Source: Elizabethkingia miricola (GTDB lineage Bacteria; Bacteroidota; Bacteroidia; Flavobacteriales; Weeksellaceae). Taken from it: 64,000 bases of DNA. The DNA lies in NCBI RefSeq assembly GCF_001675285.1, contig NZ_LSGQ01000001.1:62001-126000 (forward strand). The letters run 5' to 3'. The notes beneath the pieces are model-generated. The model searched no databases. It was given only the letters and a program-made list of their open reading frames with translations, and was not told where the DNA came from. Made by a program: the position numbers and the translations under genes. Positions 43,583 to 52,276 of this stretch are shown piece after piece (within the stretch, counting starts at the first letter, position 1; each line of letters starts with the position of its first letter).

Positions 43583-44896
43583 ATGTACAAAACGTTATTC
43601 ACTTCCGTATTACTAAGTGTTTCATCAGTTTTATTATCACAAAGTTTTAATAAGGAAAAACTGGACACTTATTTCAGCACATTAGAGAAGAATAATAAAT
43701 TCTCCGGCTCTGTCGCTATTACACAAGACAACAAGCTTATTTATACACGTTCGGTTGGTTATTCTGATATAGAAAATAAAATTCAGAATTCAGATAAGAC
43801 AAAATACCGTATTGGGTCTATTTCTAAAACGTTCACAGCTGTTCTGATCTTAAAAAGTTTTGAAGAAGGAAAATTAAAACCAGATGATAAACTCAGTTTA
43901 TTTTTTCCGCAGATCAAAAATGCAGACCAGATAACAATTTCACAACTCTTACAACACCGTAGTGGCATCCATAATATTACCAACGACAATTCTTACATGG
44001 ACTATTATCAGGAGCCACAGAGTGAAGCTAAATTGTTAGATATCATCACTAAAGCAGGTAGCGATTTTCAACCAGACAGTAAGTATTCCTATAGCAACTC
44101 AGGATATATTCTTCTTACCTATATCCTAGAAAAAGTAAACAAAAAATCCTATGCTGAACTATTAAAAGAAAAAATTACGAAGCCTTTAGGTTTAAACAGT
44201 ACCTATGTAGGAAAGAAGATAAATTCCCAAAACAATGAAGCATATTCCTATTCTCCTGGCAATAAAAAATCAGCCGAAACAGATATGTCCATACCAATTG
44301 GCGCAGGTGCCGTCGTTTCTAACCCTACTGAAATAGTTAAATTTAGTAATGCATTATTCAACGGAAAATTATTAAATAAAGAAAGTCTGGAAAAAATGAT
44401 TACTATAAGAGATGGATATGGATACGGCCTATTTACTACTCAGTTCAATGATTTAAAAGGATTTGGACATGCAGGAGGTATTGATGATTTTTCTTCGCTT
44501 TTTGCACACTATAATGTAGGAAACGTAAGTTTTGCACTGGATTCCAATGTATCTGATGGATATGGAAATAATTTAATTGCCAAAGCTCTTTTAAGTGCTG
44601 TTTATAATAAGCCTTATGATATTCCCGAATTTAAGACTTATCAGGCAGATGTAAATGATTTTGCAAAATATATCGGAACATATGCATCACCAACCTTTCC
44701 TTTAAAAATAGCAATTACAACAGATAACACGTCTTTGAAAGCCCAGGCAACAGGACAATCTGAATTTACGCTAACACCTACTGATAAAAACAAATTCGAG
44801 TTTTCACAGGCCGGTATTAAAATGGAATTTTATCCGGATAAAAAACAATTCCGATTGTTACAAAATGGCTTGGATATTCTCTTTACTAAAGAATAG
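43583..44896 (+). CDS. Serine hydrolase of the class C beta-lactamase fold, second copy
   Basis: 437 residues with a signal peptide (cleavage near VLLSQ). SISK in RIGSISKTFTAVL, YSN in YSYSNSGY, and HAG in GHAGGIDDF form the active site. The C-terminal 100 residues (from about 350, YIGTYASPTFPLKIAI) are an extra lipocalin-like strand domain common in secreted members. Same transcript as the copy before it; the two share the fold but little direct sequence, so the duplication is old or they came together by chance. Confidence 0.82.
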   Translation: MYKTLFTSVLLSVSSVLLSQSFNKEKLDTYFSTLEKNNKFSGSVAITQDNKLIYTRSVGYSDIENKIQNSDKTKYRIGSISKTFTAVLILKSFEEGKLKPDDKLSLFFPQIKNADQITISQLLQHRSGIHNITNDNSYMDYYQEPQSEAKLLDIITKAGSDFQPDSKYSYSNSGYILLTYILEKVNKKSYAELLKEKITKPLGLNSTYVGKKINSQNNEAYSYSPGNKKSAETDMSIPIGAGAVVSNPTEIVKFSNALFNGKLLNKESLEKMITIRDGYGYGLFTTQFNDLKGFGHAGGIDDFSSLFAHYNVGNVSFALDSNVSDGYGNNLIAKALLSAVYNKPYDIPEFKTYQADVNDFAKYIGTYASPTFPLKIAITTDNTSLKAQATGQSEFTLTPTDKNKFEFSQAGIKMEFYPDKKQFRLLQNGLDILFTKE

Positions 44897-44905
44897 AATG
44901 CCTAT

Positions 44906-44944
44906 AATTTTCATTCCCTTCATATTGTAAAGGGAATGAAAATT
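44906..44944. terminator. Inverted repeat between convergent genes
   Basis: AATTTTCATTCCCTT (44906-44920) / AAGGGAATGAAAATT (44930-44944), 15-bp perfect stem with a nine-base loop; it probably ends both transcripts. Confidence 0.65.
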
Positions 44945-44956
44945 TATTAATACTTA

Positions 44957-45478
44957 TTACTTTAACTGTCCCAAAACATCTGTAAAGCTTTTTTCTCTAT
45001 TTTCCGGAGAAAAAAGCTTTTTCTTTACCTCATCCAAATTTAGTTTCTTCAAATAAACAGGCAATACATATTTTCGGATCATCTTTTCAATTTTATTCCA
45101 GTCATCCATATTTACTTTATGGTCGAGTAATGCCATTACTCTTTTTACATCATAATACTCGGGAAGTTTTTTATATTTTTCAATAATTACGATCCAGTCA
45201 CCATAAGTAAATAAACGATCCTCTCTTTTCTGAAGTTCAAGCGCCTTTAATTTCATCATATCAAAATTAAGCAGTACCGGTATTGTTGGATCTATCTCTA
45301 TACACTTTCCTATTCTGCTATAATCCTTTGGAAATTCTTCAATTGCTTCATCTTCTATTAGTTTACAAAAACGTGGTATTTCCCCACGCAGAGAATCGCA
45401 ATACTTCTGCTGTCCTTTTACAGAGATAACAGCAATCATAACAAATAAAAACAAGCCAAATCTTGAACATCTCTTCAT
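44957..45478 (-). CDS. Secreted helical protein of unknown function
   Basis: 173 residues with a signal peptide (MKRCSRFGLFLFVMIAVISVKGQQ, cleavage near residue 22). The mature protein has three cysteines (KYCDSL, RFCKLI, GKCIEI) and a long helical C-terminus rich in Lys and Leu. No family recognised. The ATG is four bases after a TATATTTG box, so the transcript should be leaderless. Confidence 0.62.
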   Translation of the reverse strand: MKRCSRFGLFLFVMIAVISVKGQQKYCDSLRGEIPRFCKLIEDEAIEEFPKDYSRIGKCIEIDPTIPVLLNFDMMKLKALELQKREDRLFTYGDWIVIIEKYKKLPEYYDVKRVMALLDHKVNMDDWNKIEKMIRKYVLPVYLKKLNLDEVKKKLFSPENREKSFTDVLGQLK

Positions 45479-45482
45479 AAGA

Positions 45483-45490
45483 CAAATATA
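45483..45490 (-). promoter_or_regulatory. -7 element 4 bases before the ATG at 45478
   Basis: TATATTTG on the minus strand, then TCTT and the ATG. Confidence 0.55.
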
Positions 45491-45589
45491 CTATTGATTT
45501 TCATTTAATAGAAAATAGCTATCATCCTCTTCTATATATAAACCCTGCACATCTTATCCTACATCAATTCATTCGCTTTTCTGTCATTA

Positions 45590-45597
45590 TATCTTTG
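45590..45597 (+). promoter_or_regulatory. -7 element of the pirin cluster
   Basis: TATCTTTG; an in-frame TTG at 45595 belongs to this box and is not a start. Confidence 0.5.
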
Positions 45598-45618
45598 TAC
45601 TACAAAATGAGAGTTATT

Positions 45619-45969
45619 ATGAAAACTTTAGAAATGCTTTTGGTTACAAACCAACAAACCGATTTTAACCAGTTCAGTAATTGGAAAATCACTTCAGCAG
45701 AAAACATAGAAGCTGCTATCGAAAAAATTCAGAGCATTGATTTTGACCTCATTGCTGTGGAAAACAATTTTGATCAGGATTTAACAGCTAAATTACAAAA
45801 GATTGCTAATCTGCAGCAGAGTGATGTTCCTGTATTTTTCTTTTCATCCGTAACTGATATTATTGATAAAAGTAATCAGACTGCTGAAGAATTAAAAATA
45901 CAAAAACAACAGAACTACTCTTTTACTGATAACATGTTTGCCAGCCATCCTTTGTATTGCAATAACTAA
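45619..45969 (+). CDS. Small receiver-like protein at the head of the pirin cluster
   Basis: 116 residues from the ATG at 45619; the ATG at 45607 (four more residues) is also possible. The pattern of strands and helices, EMLLVTNQQTDF, then AIEKIQSIDFDLIAVENNF and VPVFFFSSVTDI, follows a response-regulator receiver fold, but the acidic pair at the first strand and the phosphorylatable Asp are missing (the site after FDLI reads AVE). If it is a receiver relative it cannot be phosphorylated in the normal way. No output domain. It precedes the first pirin gene by 51 bases. Confidence 0.55.
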   Translation: MKTLEMLLVTNQQTDFNQFSNWKITSAENIEAAIEKIQSIDFDLIAVENNFDQDLTAKLQKIANLQQSDVPVFFFSSVTDIIDKSNQTAEELKIQKQQNYSFTDNMFASHPLYCNN

Positions 45970-46020
45970 ACTAACTGTCAGTAAAATTAACTTACAATCA
46001 CAATCTATAAATCAGACATC

Positions 46021-46896
46021 ATGAACACTAAAAAAATAGAAGCAGTAATAGCACCACAAGGAACTCATTTCGTAGGAGACGGATTCCGTGTACATAACTT
46101 TATCCCTGGCATATCAGGTCTTAGCATGCAGCGTATGAGCCCATTTATTATGCTGGATTATAATTCCAAATTTGTATTTCCGCCAAGTGAACATTTAAAA
46201 GGTGTTGGCGTGCATCCACACAAAGGTTTCGAAACCGTTACCATAGCCTACAAAGGCCGTGTTGCTCACCATGACAGCAGTGGCGGTGGCGGAGTAATTG
46301 GTGAAGGCGATGTACAATGGATGACTGCTGCTTCCGGAGTTTTGCACAAAGAATACCATGAAGAAAGCTTTAACCGTACTGGTGGTGAATTCCAAATGGT
46401 ACAATTGTGGGTAAACCTTCCTGCTAAAGATAAAAAAGCTGATCCCAAATATCAGGCTATCACCAATGCAGATATGACAAAAGTCGATCTTCCTGATCAC
46501 TCCGGAAGTATTGAAATTATTGCAGGAAATTACAATGAACACAAAGGTCCTGCTTTTACGTTTACTCCGGTAAACTTAATGAATGCGAAATTAAACGCAG
46601 GTGGAAAAGCAAGTTTCAGCTTTCCTGCAAATTACAATACCGCAGCATTGGTTATTGAAGGAAATGTGAAAGTAAACGGAGTCGATGTACCAACCGATAA
46701 TTTTGTACTTTTTGAAAACAATGGTGAAGAATTTACTGTTGAAGCAACAGAAGATGCAATTGTTCTTATTATGAGCGGAGAACCAATCAATGAGCCTATT
46801 TTTGCTCATGGTCCGTTTGTAATGAATACCCGTGAAGAAATTATTCAGGCTTTTGATGATTTTAACAGAGGAAAATTCGGAACTTTACAAGACTAA
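46021..46896 (+). CDS. Pirin family protein 1
   Basis: 291 residues, bicupin. The N-terminal cupin has the metal ligands in GVHPHKGFETVTIAY, then HHD in VAHHDSSGGGG, and the characteristic WMTAASGVLHKEYHEE. The C-terminal cupin (from about 180) lacks the ligands, as usual. Pirins bind iron; some cleave quercetin, others interact with transcription or metabolic enzymes. A second pirin gene lies 470 bases downstream in the same cluster. Cytosolic. Confidence 0.9.
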   Translation: MNTKKIEAVIAPQGTHFVGDGFRVHNFIPGISGLSMQRMSPFIMLDYNSKFVFPPSEHLKGVGVHPHKGFETVTIAYKGRVAHHDSSGGGGVIGEGDVQWMTAASGVLHKEYHEESFNRTGGEFQMVQLWVNLPAKDKKADPKYQAITNADMTKVDLPDHSGSIEIIAGNYNEHKGPAFTFTPVNLMNAKLNAGGKASFSFPANYNTAALVIEGNVKVNGVDVPTDNFVLFENNGEEFTVEATEDAIVLIMSGEPINEPIFAHGPFVMNTREEIIQAFDDFNRGKFGTLQD

Positions 46897-46910
46897 TATT
46901 TTATAACAAC

Positions 46911-46991
46911 CCAAAAGAAACAAAAGGATAAGGATGATGCTTTTCTGCTTTTTGAGATCTACTTTTTCCTTAAAAAACTTTTGTTTCTTTT
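46911..46991. repeat. Inverted-repeat intergenic element
   Basis: AAAAGAAACAAAAG (46913-46926) is the perfect complement of CTTTTGTTTCTTTT (46978-46991), 51 bases apart. The element fills the gap between the first pirin and the acetyltransferase. A degenerate partner without the left arm lies at 16296-16412. Confidence 0.55.
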
Positions 46992-47046
46992 GCGGTTAAA
47001 ATACAGTATTAAATCAATATCATTAAACATCTCTAAAACAAATAAT

Positions 47047-47349
47047 ATGAAACCAGAATTTGAAAACATCCCATTGGTAAAAGCACCACAGCAATATGAA
47101 ATTGAAATAGACGGCAGTAAAGCCTTTATTACTTACAGGGAAAGCAGCAGCACTATTACTCTTCTTCATACCGAAGTAGAACCTACATTACAGGGAATGG
47201 GTGCATCTACAGCTATAATTGAGAAAACTCTAGCAGCAATAGAAGAAAGTGGTAAAAAGCTTAATCCACTATGTCCATTGGTTGTCGCCTATATCAAAAG
47301 GCATCCGGAATGGAAAAGAATTGTAGCCGATAATGTAACCTCTTTATAA
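47047..47349 (+). CDS. GNAT-like N-acetyltransferase, YidJ/YjdJ type
   Basis: 100 residues from the ATG at 47047. An extension to 46981 would cover the right arm of the repeat and begin with TTG-like codons, so it is not used. The short form has TLLHTEVEPTLQGMGASTAIIEKTL, where QGMG is the acetyl-CoA loop, and the CPLVVAYIKRHPEW motif with its Cys, Tyr and Trp, typical of the Acetyltransf_CG group (PF14542). Substrate unknown. It lies between the two pirins, 18 bases before the second. Confidence 0.85.
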   Translation: MKPEFENIPLVKAPQQYEIEIDGSKAFITYRESSSTITLLHTEVEPTLQGMGASTAIIEKTLAAIEESGKKLNPLCPLVVAYIKRHPEWKRIVADNVTSL

Positions 47350-47367
47350 AAAATAAAACAAACAAAT

Positions 47368-48252
47368 ATGTCAAATATAGGAATCATCATCCCGGAAAGG
47401 GCAGCAGATATTGGTAACTTTATGGTAGGAAGACTGCTTCCTTTTATTGAGAAAAGATCAGTAGGACCATTCGTTTTCATCGATCATATGGGGCCGGCAG
47501 ACTTAAAAGATTATCAGAATCTGGATGTACCACCGCATCCGCATATTGGACTTTCTACGCTAACTTACTTATTTGAGGGTTCTATTTTCCATCGCGACAG
47601 CATAGGTTCTGCAATAGAAATTCAACCTGGTGCCGTTAACTGGATGACGGCAGGAAAAGGTGTTACACACTCAGAAAGAACCCCTGAATATCTTCGCCAT
47701 ACTGACAAAAGATTACATGGGTTGCAAATCTGGGTTGCTCTTCCAAAACATCTTGAGGGTAGTGAACCTAGTTTCCATCATACAGAAGCAGCTGATATAC
47801 CAGCATGGGAAACAGATGGTGTACATTACAAACTAATCGCTGGTGAAGCTTTTGGTAAAACATCACCTGTACCTGTACACAGCAAATTATATTTCATAGA
47901 AATTAAAACCGGAGATAAACCAGCTAAAATAAGCATAGGAAATGATCTTTATGGTGAAAGCGCATTGTACATTCTGGAAGGCAATATCAAAAGTGAAGGC
48001 AATACTTACGAGCCAAAATTCATTTTAATTGCAAAAGATGCAAAATTATGTGAATTCGAAATGGATGCTAATACCACTGTTTATATTTTTGGAGGAGAAC
48101 CTTTTCCTGAAGAAAGATATATCCACTGGAACTTCGTAAACTCTGATAAACAAGTGATTGAACAAGCGAAACATGACTGGAAGGATCAGAAATTCCCAAA
48201 AGTTCCGGGAGAAACAGAATTTGTTCCTTTACCTGCAACATCTTTAAAATAA
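47368..48252 (+). CDS. Pirin family protein 2
   Basis: 294 residues, bicupin. Metal ligands in PPHPHIGLSTLTYLFEG and the pirin motif WMTAGKGVTHSERTPE; VFIDHMGPADL near residue 35 is the usual N-terminal strand. It differs clearly from pirin 1, whose loop is glycine-rich, so they are not a recent duplication. Last gene of the cluster that begins with the receiver-like protein. Confidence 0.9.
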   Translation: MSNIGIIIPERAADIGNFMVGRLLPFIEKRSVGPFVFIDHMGPADLKDYQNLDVPPHPHIGLSTLTYLFEGSIFHRDSIGSAIEIQPGAVNWMTAGKGVTHSERTPEYLRHTDKRLHGLQIWVALPKHLEGSEPSFHHTEAADIPAWETDGVHYKLIAGEAFGKTSPVPVHSKLYFIEIKTGDKPAKISIGNDLYGESALYILEGNIKSEGNTYEPKFILIAKDAKLCEFEMDANTTVYIFGGEPFPEERYIHWNFVNSDKQVIEQAKHDWKDQKFPKVPGETEFVPLPATSLK

Positions 48253-48315
48253 TATTTTGTAAAGCTTTTTTATCGCAATATATATTATCTATAGCATAAT
48301 TTATGCTTCTTGCCG

Positions 48316-48323
48316 TATATTTG
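48316..48323 (+). promoter_or_regulatory. -7 element of fabF
   Basis: TATATTTG, 44 bases before the ATG at 48368. Confidence 0.5.
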
Positions 48324-48367
48324 CATTTCGTTTTTTTAGAAGCCAGATTTATTATATAAAGTTTACA

Positions 48368-49606
48368 ATGAAAAGAGTTGTTGTTACAGGATTAGGAACT
48401 ATAAATCCTTTAGGAAATAACGTTGAAGAATTCTGGAGTAATATTACCGCCGGAAAAAGTGCAGGAAATAAAGTAACACATTTTGATTCTACCCGTTTCA
48501 GAACTCAGGTAGCATGCGAAGTAAAAGATTTTGACCCGCTAAAATATTTAGATAAAAATGAGATCAAACGTAGTGATCTCTTTACACAATATGCGTTATA
48601 CAGTGCCGCTCAGGCAATGGAAGATGCCAATTTCGACTTAACCAAAATGGATCCGTTTGACTTCGGTGTCATCTGGGGAACCGGACAGGGCGGAATGCAG
48701 ACATTCGAAAATGAAGTTGAAAATTATATAGAAGGAGAGAAAAACCCACGTTTCAATCCTTTCTTTATTCCAAAATTATTGGTAAATATGGCTTCAGGCC
48801 TTATTTCTATGAAATTTGGATTACAAGGAATCAACTACACTCCTGTGTCCGCATGTGCTACAGGAAACAGTGCTATTATGGATGCTTTTAACTACATCCG
48901 TATTGGTAAAGCAAAAGCTTTTATCACCGGAGGATCAGAAGCAGGAATTACGCCAGCTTCTTTCGGAGGCTTTGCAGCGCTAAAAGCAATGACTGCCCGA
49001 AATGATGACCCACAAACTGCCAGCAGGCCTTTTGATAAAGACCGTGATGGTTTTGTAATGGGAGAAGGTGGTGCTGCTTTGATATTAGAAGAATATGAGC
49101 ATGCAAAGGCAAGAGGTGCAAAAATATATGCTGAGGTAGTAGGTGCTGCGATGACTGCAGATGCTTATCATATTACCTCTCCACATCCACAAGGTTTAGG
49201 AGCTTCTAAATCTATGCAATTGGCATTGGAAGAAGCAGGAGTAAAACCTGAGGAACTTGACTATCTGAACCTTCACGCAACATCTACTCCAATTGGTGAT
49301 ATTGCAGAAGTGAATGCTGTAAAAACAGTATTCGGAGAATCAAAAAACCTTCATGTAAGCTCTACAAAATCCATGACAGGACACCTTCTTGGGGCTGCAG
49401 GAGCTATTGAAGCTATTATTTCGATTAAAGCAATTAATGATAATATTGTTCCACCTACAATCAATATGACAGAACCGGATCCTGAGATTCCGGAAGAAAT
49501 ACAGATTGTATTTAACGAATCATTACACAAAGAAGTGAAAACAGCGATGAGTAATGCATTTGGTTTCGGAGGACATAACAGTACAGTAGTATTTAAAGAG
49601 CTTTAA
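48368..49606 (+). CDS. fabF: 3-oxoacyl-ACP synthase II
   Basis: 412 residues, full KAS II length. The catalytic Cys163 lies in SACATGNSA, and the two histidines in LHATSTPIGD and in TGHLLGAAGA; the C-terminal SNAFGFGGHNS loop is typical. The second motif reads LHATS where most FabF have NHGTS/AHGTS, a mild departure. It elongates fatty acids by condensing acyl and malonyl-ACP. No acpP or fabG is adjacent. Because of that and of the LHATS variant a specialised KAS II paralogue is possible. Confidence 0.88.
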   Translation: MKRVVVTGLGTINPLGNNVEEFWSNITAGKSAGNKVTHFDSTRFRTQVACEVKDFDPLKYLDKNEIKRSDLFTQYALYSAAQAMEDANFDLTKMDPFDFGVIWGTGQGGMQTFENEVENYIEGEKNPRFNPFFIPKLLVNMASGLISMKFGLQGINYTPVSACATGNSAIMDAFNYIRIGKAKAFITGGSEAGITPASFGGFAALKAMTARNDDPQTASRPFDKDRDGFVMGEGGAALILEEYEHAKARGAKIYAEVVGAAMTADAYHITSPHPQGLGASKSMQLALEEAGVKPEELDYLNLHATSTPIGDIAEVNAVKTVFGESKNLHVSSTKSMTGHLLGAAGAIEAIISIKAINDNIVPPTINMTEPDPEIPEEIQIVFNESLHKEVKTAMSNAFGFGGHNSTVVFKEL

Positions 49607-49624
49607 TAAAAGCTCTTTTTTTAT
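49595..49624 (+). terminator. Terminator overlapping the fabF stop codon
   Basis: AAAGAGCTTT (49595-49604) / AAAGCTCTTT (49609-49618), T7 tail. The left arm contains the last codons of fabF. Confidence 0.75.
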
Positions 49625-49683
49625 TATTAAATTTGAGAGAAAGAGACATTTAACAAAACAACACAAGAGTAATCTAAAACACG

Positions 49684-51093
49684 ATGAATGCTCAGAATAA
49701 AGATTTAAACAATACTTATAAATTTCTGCCATGGATAGCTGCTCTGGCAATTTTTATGCAGTCACTGGACGGAACCATTCTTAATACCGCGCTACCCTCC
49801 ATTGCGCAAGACATGAACCGTTCTCCCCTTACCATGCAGTCCATTATCATTTCTTATGTCTTAATTCTTGCGCTGCTAATACCTCTTAGTGGTTGGCTAT
49901 CGGATAGATTTGGTTCCAAAAAGATATTTATATGGGCTGTCGGAATATTCACTGTAGGTTCATTACTCTGTGCCCTCTCCACCAATTTAGGTTTTCTCAT
50001 ACTCTCCCGAATTATTCAGGCGATTGGAGGCTCCATGATGGTTCCGGTTTCCCGTCTGGCCATCTTATATACTTATTCCAAGGACAAACTATTGGGGGTT
50101 ATTAATTTTATTACAATTCCCGGACTGGTAGGCCCTATTATCGGTCCTACATTAGGTGGCTGGCTCGTGGATGTTGCCAGCTGGCACTGGAATTTCCTGA
50201 TCAATATCCCTATCGGAATTGCCGGAATACTCTTCGCCCGAAAATATATGCCTGATTATGTAAATAAAGGCAAGAAATTCGATCTTACCGGAATGCTCCT
50301 GTTTAGTGGCTCTCTCCTACTCCTGACAATTGCTATAGAGCTTGGCTCCGAAAAAGTGATCAATGGCTGGTGGCTTATTTTGGTATTTGCTGCAGGTATT
50401 CTTTTAATGAATTTATATTACCGCCATTTCAAAAAAGTAGATAACCCTCTCATAGATCTTAATCTGATAAAAATAAGAACATTAAGAATTGGTGTTTTTG
50501 GAAACCTTCTTACCCGGCTAGGAATTGGCGGAATGCCGCTGCTTTTACCTCTTCTATTTCAGGTTGGATTTAAACATACAGCCATTATATCGGGGATGAT
50601 GCTTATACCATCAGCTATTACAACTATTATGGTAAAACCGTGGGTTGTTCCTATTGTAAAAAAGCTTGGGTATAAAAAAACATTGATTATCAATACCATT
50701 CTCATTGCTATTATTATTTCATTATTTGCTGTACCGGATCAGAATACACCATTGCCATTACTGATTCCACTCTTGGTTATATACGGTGCCGTAAACTCTA
50801 TTCAGCTTGCAACGATGAATACACTTTCCTTATCAGATCTGGATAATAAAAATGCCAGTAATGGCAATAGCCTCCTGATGGTCATGCAGCAATTATCCAT
50901 GAGTCTGGGAATATCAGTTGGCGCTTACCTTCTGAATAAATATGGTGACCTGCCGTGGGTAGATCATACAAATTCTATAACCGTATTCCGCTATACTTTC
51001 CTTACCATGGGCGTATTAACAGCATTAGCCAGCCTTATATTCTTTCGCCTAAAAAGCTCCGATGGCGATAGTTTGACTGGTGTAAAGCATTAA
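49684..51093 (+). CDS. MFS multidrug exporter, DHA2/MdtD-like
   Basis: 469 residues, about 14 membrane helices. The helix 1 motif LDGTILNTALPSIAQDMNRS and GWLSDRFGSKK between helices 2 and 3 (motif A), then VPVSRLAILYTY, are those of drug:proton antiporters of the DHA2 group. Length and N-terminus are closest to MdtD/HsrA types. No periplasmic adaptor or outer-membrane channel gene is beside it, so it likely works alone. It precedes the his promoter by 25 bases with no clear terminator, so read-through into the his leader is possible. Confidence 0.85.
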   Translation: MNAQNKDLNNTYKFLPWIAALAIFMQSLDGTILNTALPSIAQDMNRSPLTMQSIIISYVLILALLIPLSGWLSDRFGSKKIFIWAVGIFTVGSLLCALSTNLGFLILSRIIQAIGGSMMVPVSRLAILYTYSKDKLLGVINFITIPGLVGPIIGPTLGGWLVDVASWHWNFLINIPIGIAGILFARKYMPDYVNKGKKFDLTGMLLFSGSLLLLTIAIELGSEKVINGWWLILVFAAGILLMNLYYRHFKKVDNPLIDLNLIKIRTLRIGVFGNLLTRLGIGGMPLLLPLLFQVGFKHTAIISGMMLIPSAITTIMVKPWVVPIVKKLGYKKTLIINTILIAIIISLFAVPDQNTPLPLLIPLLVIYGAVNSIQLATMNTLSLSDLDNKNASNGNSLLMVMQQLSMSLGISVGAYLLNKYGDLPWVDHTNSITVFRYTFLTMGVLTALASLIFFRLKSSDGDSLTGVKH

Positions 51094-51116
51094 TTAAAAA
51101 AAATTATCTAAAATAT

Positions 51117-51146
51117 TTTGCAGTTCAAAAATAAGTTATAGATTTG
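51117..51146 (+). promoter_or_regulatory. Promoter of the histidine operon
   Basis: TTTG at 51117-51120, 18 bases, TAGATTTG at 51139-51146; the best complete Bacteroidota promoter in the window. Transcription should start near 51152, giving a 170-base leader up to hisG. Confidence 0.7.
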
Positions 51147-51165
51147 CATAGTAGAAAAACAAAAA

Positions 51166-51225
51166 ATGAAATTCAACGCTGTACATCATCACCATCATCA
51201 TTCTTGCAACAGGCGAGTTGATTAG
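51166..51225 (+). CDS. hisL: his operon leader peptide
   Basis: 19 codons, MKFNAVHHHHHHSCNRRVD, stop TAG at 51223. Six consecutive His codons (CAT CAT CAC CAT CAT CAT, 51184-51201) after a promoter and before a terminator hairpin are the sign of translational attenuation. The peptide itself need not have a role; ribosome stalling at the His codons when charged tRNA-His is scarce is what matters. It is too short for standard gene finders. Confidence 0.92.
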   Translation: MKFNAVHHHHHHSCNRRVD

Positions 51226-51286
51226 TTGTGTGTACACCTAAGATATATAAAACCCGTCTGAGTAGTCATGACGGGTTTTTATTTTT
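51208..51286 (+). promoter_or_regulatory. Histidine attenuator (antiterminator and terminator)
   Basis: Terminator: AAAACCCGTC (51249-51258) / GACGGGTTTT (51270-51279), followed by T-rich sequence. A competing pairing, 8 of 9 positions with one G-U, joins AGGCGAGTT (51211-51219) to AACCCGTCT (51251-51259). A ribosome stalled on the His codons leaves 51211-51219 free for this antiterminator; one that reaches the stop at 51223 covers it and lets the terminator form. Hand-folded only. Confidence 0.8.
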
Positions 51287-51324
51287 CTGCATTGCTGCTC
51301 GGATCCAAACATCAAAAATTAGAC

Positions 51325-52179
51325 ATGAATCTGAAAATTGCAATCCAGAAAAAAGGACGACTTAGCGAAACTTCACTTAAACTGCTTGAAGAATGTGGCA
51401 TCAATATTTCCAACGGAAGCAGAATCCTAAAGGCCACAGCAAAAAATTTCCCAATCGAAATCTTATTTCTCCGTGACGACGATATCCCTCAATATGTAGA
51501 ACAGGGAGTTGTAGACATAGGTATACTTGGTGAAAACGAGGTACTGGAAAAAGATAAAAATATAGATATTATTTCCAGACTGGGTTTTGCAGCCTGCAAT
51601 CTTTGTCTGGCTATTCCTAAAGATGAAGAATACAGCGGAATCAGCTATTTCGAAGACAAAAAAATTGCTACTTCATATCCTAAAATCCTGACTAAATTCT
51701 TTCAAGAACAAAACATCAATGTACAGATTGAAGAAATTGGCGGCAGTGTGGAAATAGCACCAAGCATAGGGCTGGCCAATGCAATATTCGATATTGTAAG
51801 TACAGGTTCTACCCTACTGACGAACGGATTAAAGCAAGTAGAAACAGTAATGAAAAGTGAGGCTGTTCTGGTAGCAGGCAAAAATCTTCCGGAAGCACAG
51901 CAAAAAATTCTCGACCGTTTATCATTCAGAATAAAAGCCGTTCAGAACTCTGCAGAAAACAAATATATTCTACTGAATGCTCCCAATGATAAACTACAGG
52001 AAATCATAGATGTTTTACCCGGAATGAAAGCACCTACTGTACTCCCATTAGCCACAGCGGGCTGGTCCTCGGTACACTCTGTAATTAAAGAAGATACATT
52101 CTGGGAGATTATAGAACAGTTGAAAGACCTTGGTGCAGAAGGCATTTTGGTATTGGAAATTGAAAAGATGATACTCTGA
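51325..52179 (+). CDS. hisG: ATP phosphoribosyltransferase, long form
   Basis: 284 residues from the ATG at 51325. An in-frame ATG at 51268 lies inside the attenuator hairpin and is rejected. Start NLKIAIQKKGRLSETSLKLL, then the PRPP loop region with DIVSTGSTLLTNGLK; the C-terminal 80 residues form the ACT-like regulatory domain that binds histidine (APTVLPLATAGWSSVHSVI), so this is the long, self-contained type that needs no HisZ. It makes the first step of histidine synthesis and should be feedback-inhibited. Confidence 0.96.
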   Translation: MNLKIAIQKKGRLSETSLKLLEECGINISNGSRILKATAKNFPIEILFLRDDDIPQYVEQGVVDIGILGENEVLEKDKNIDIISRLGFAACNLCLAIPKDEEYSGISYFEDKKIATSYPKILTKFFQEQNINVQIEEIGGSVEIAPSIGLANAIFDIVSTGSTLLTNGLKQVETVMKSEAVLVAGKNLPEAQQKILDRLSFRIKAVQNSAENKYILLNAPNDKLQEIIDVLPGMKAPTVLPLATAGWSSVHSVIKEDTFWEIIEQLKDLGAEGILVLEIEKMIL

Positions 52180-52276
52180 TAAAGTACGAAGTTAGAAGTA
52201 CAAAATACGAAGTATAAAATTCACTAATTCACCTATTGACACATTGATATTATAAAATCAGATAACTATACCCCTC

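Noticed and set aside
46195-46542. Long antisense reading frames such as those opposite the first pirin
   Set aside because: They mirror the codon pattern of a well-supported gene and have no family motif or start signals. The same applies to other antisense frames in rny, uvrA, dnaN and pheT.
51166-51225. Six histidine codons that could be read as a cloned His tag or vector contamination
   Set aside because: They sit between a native promoter and the hisG attenuator in the correct frame and order, which is what a his leader needs.
51268-51324. Upstream ATG start for hisG
   Set aside because: It lies in the terminator hairpin, and the HisG family begins at the later ATG (NLKIAIQKKGRL).
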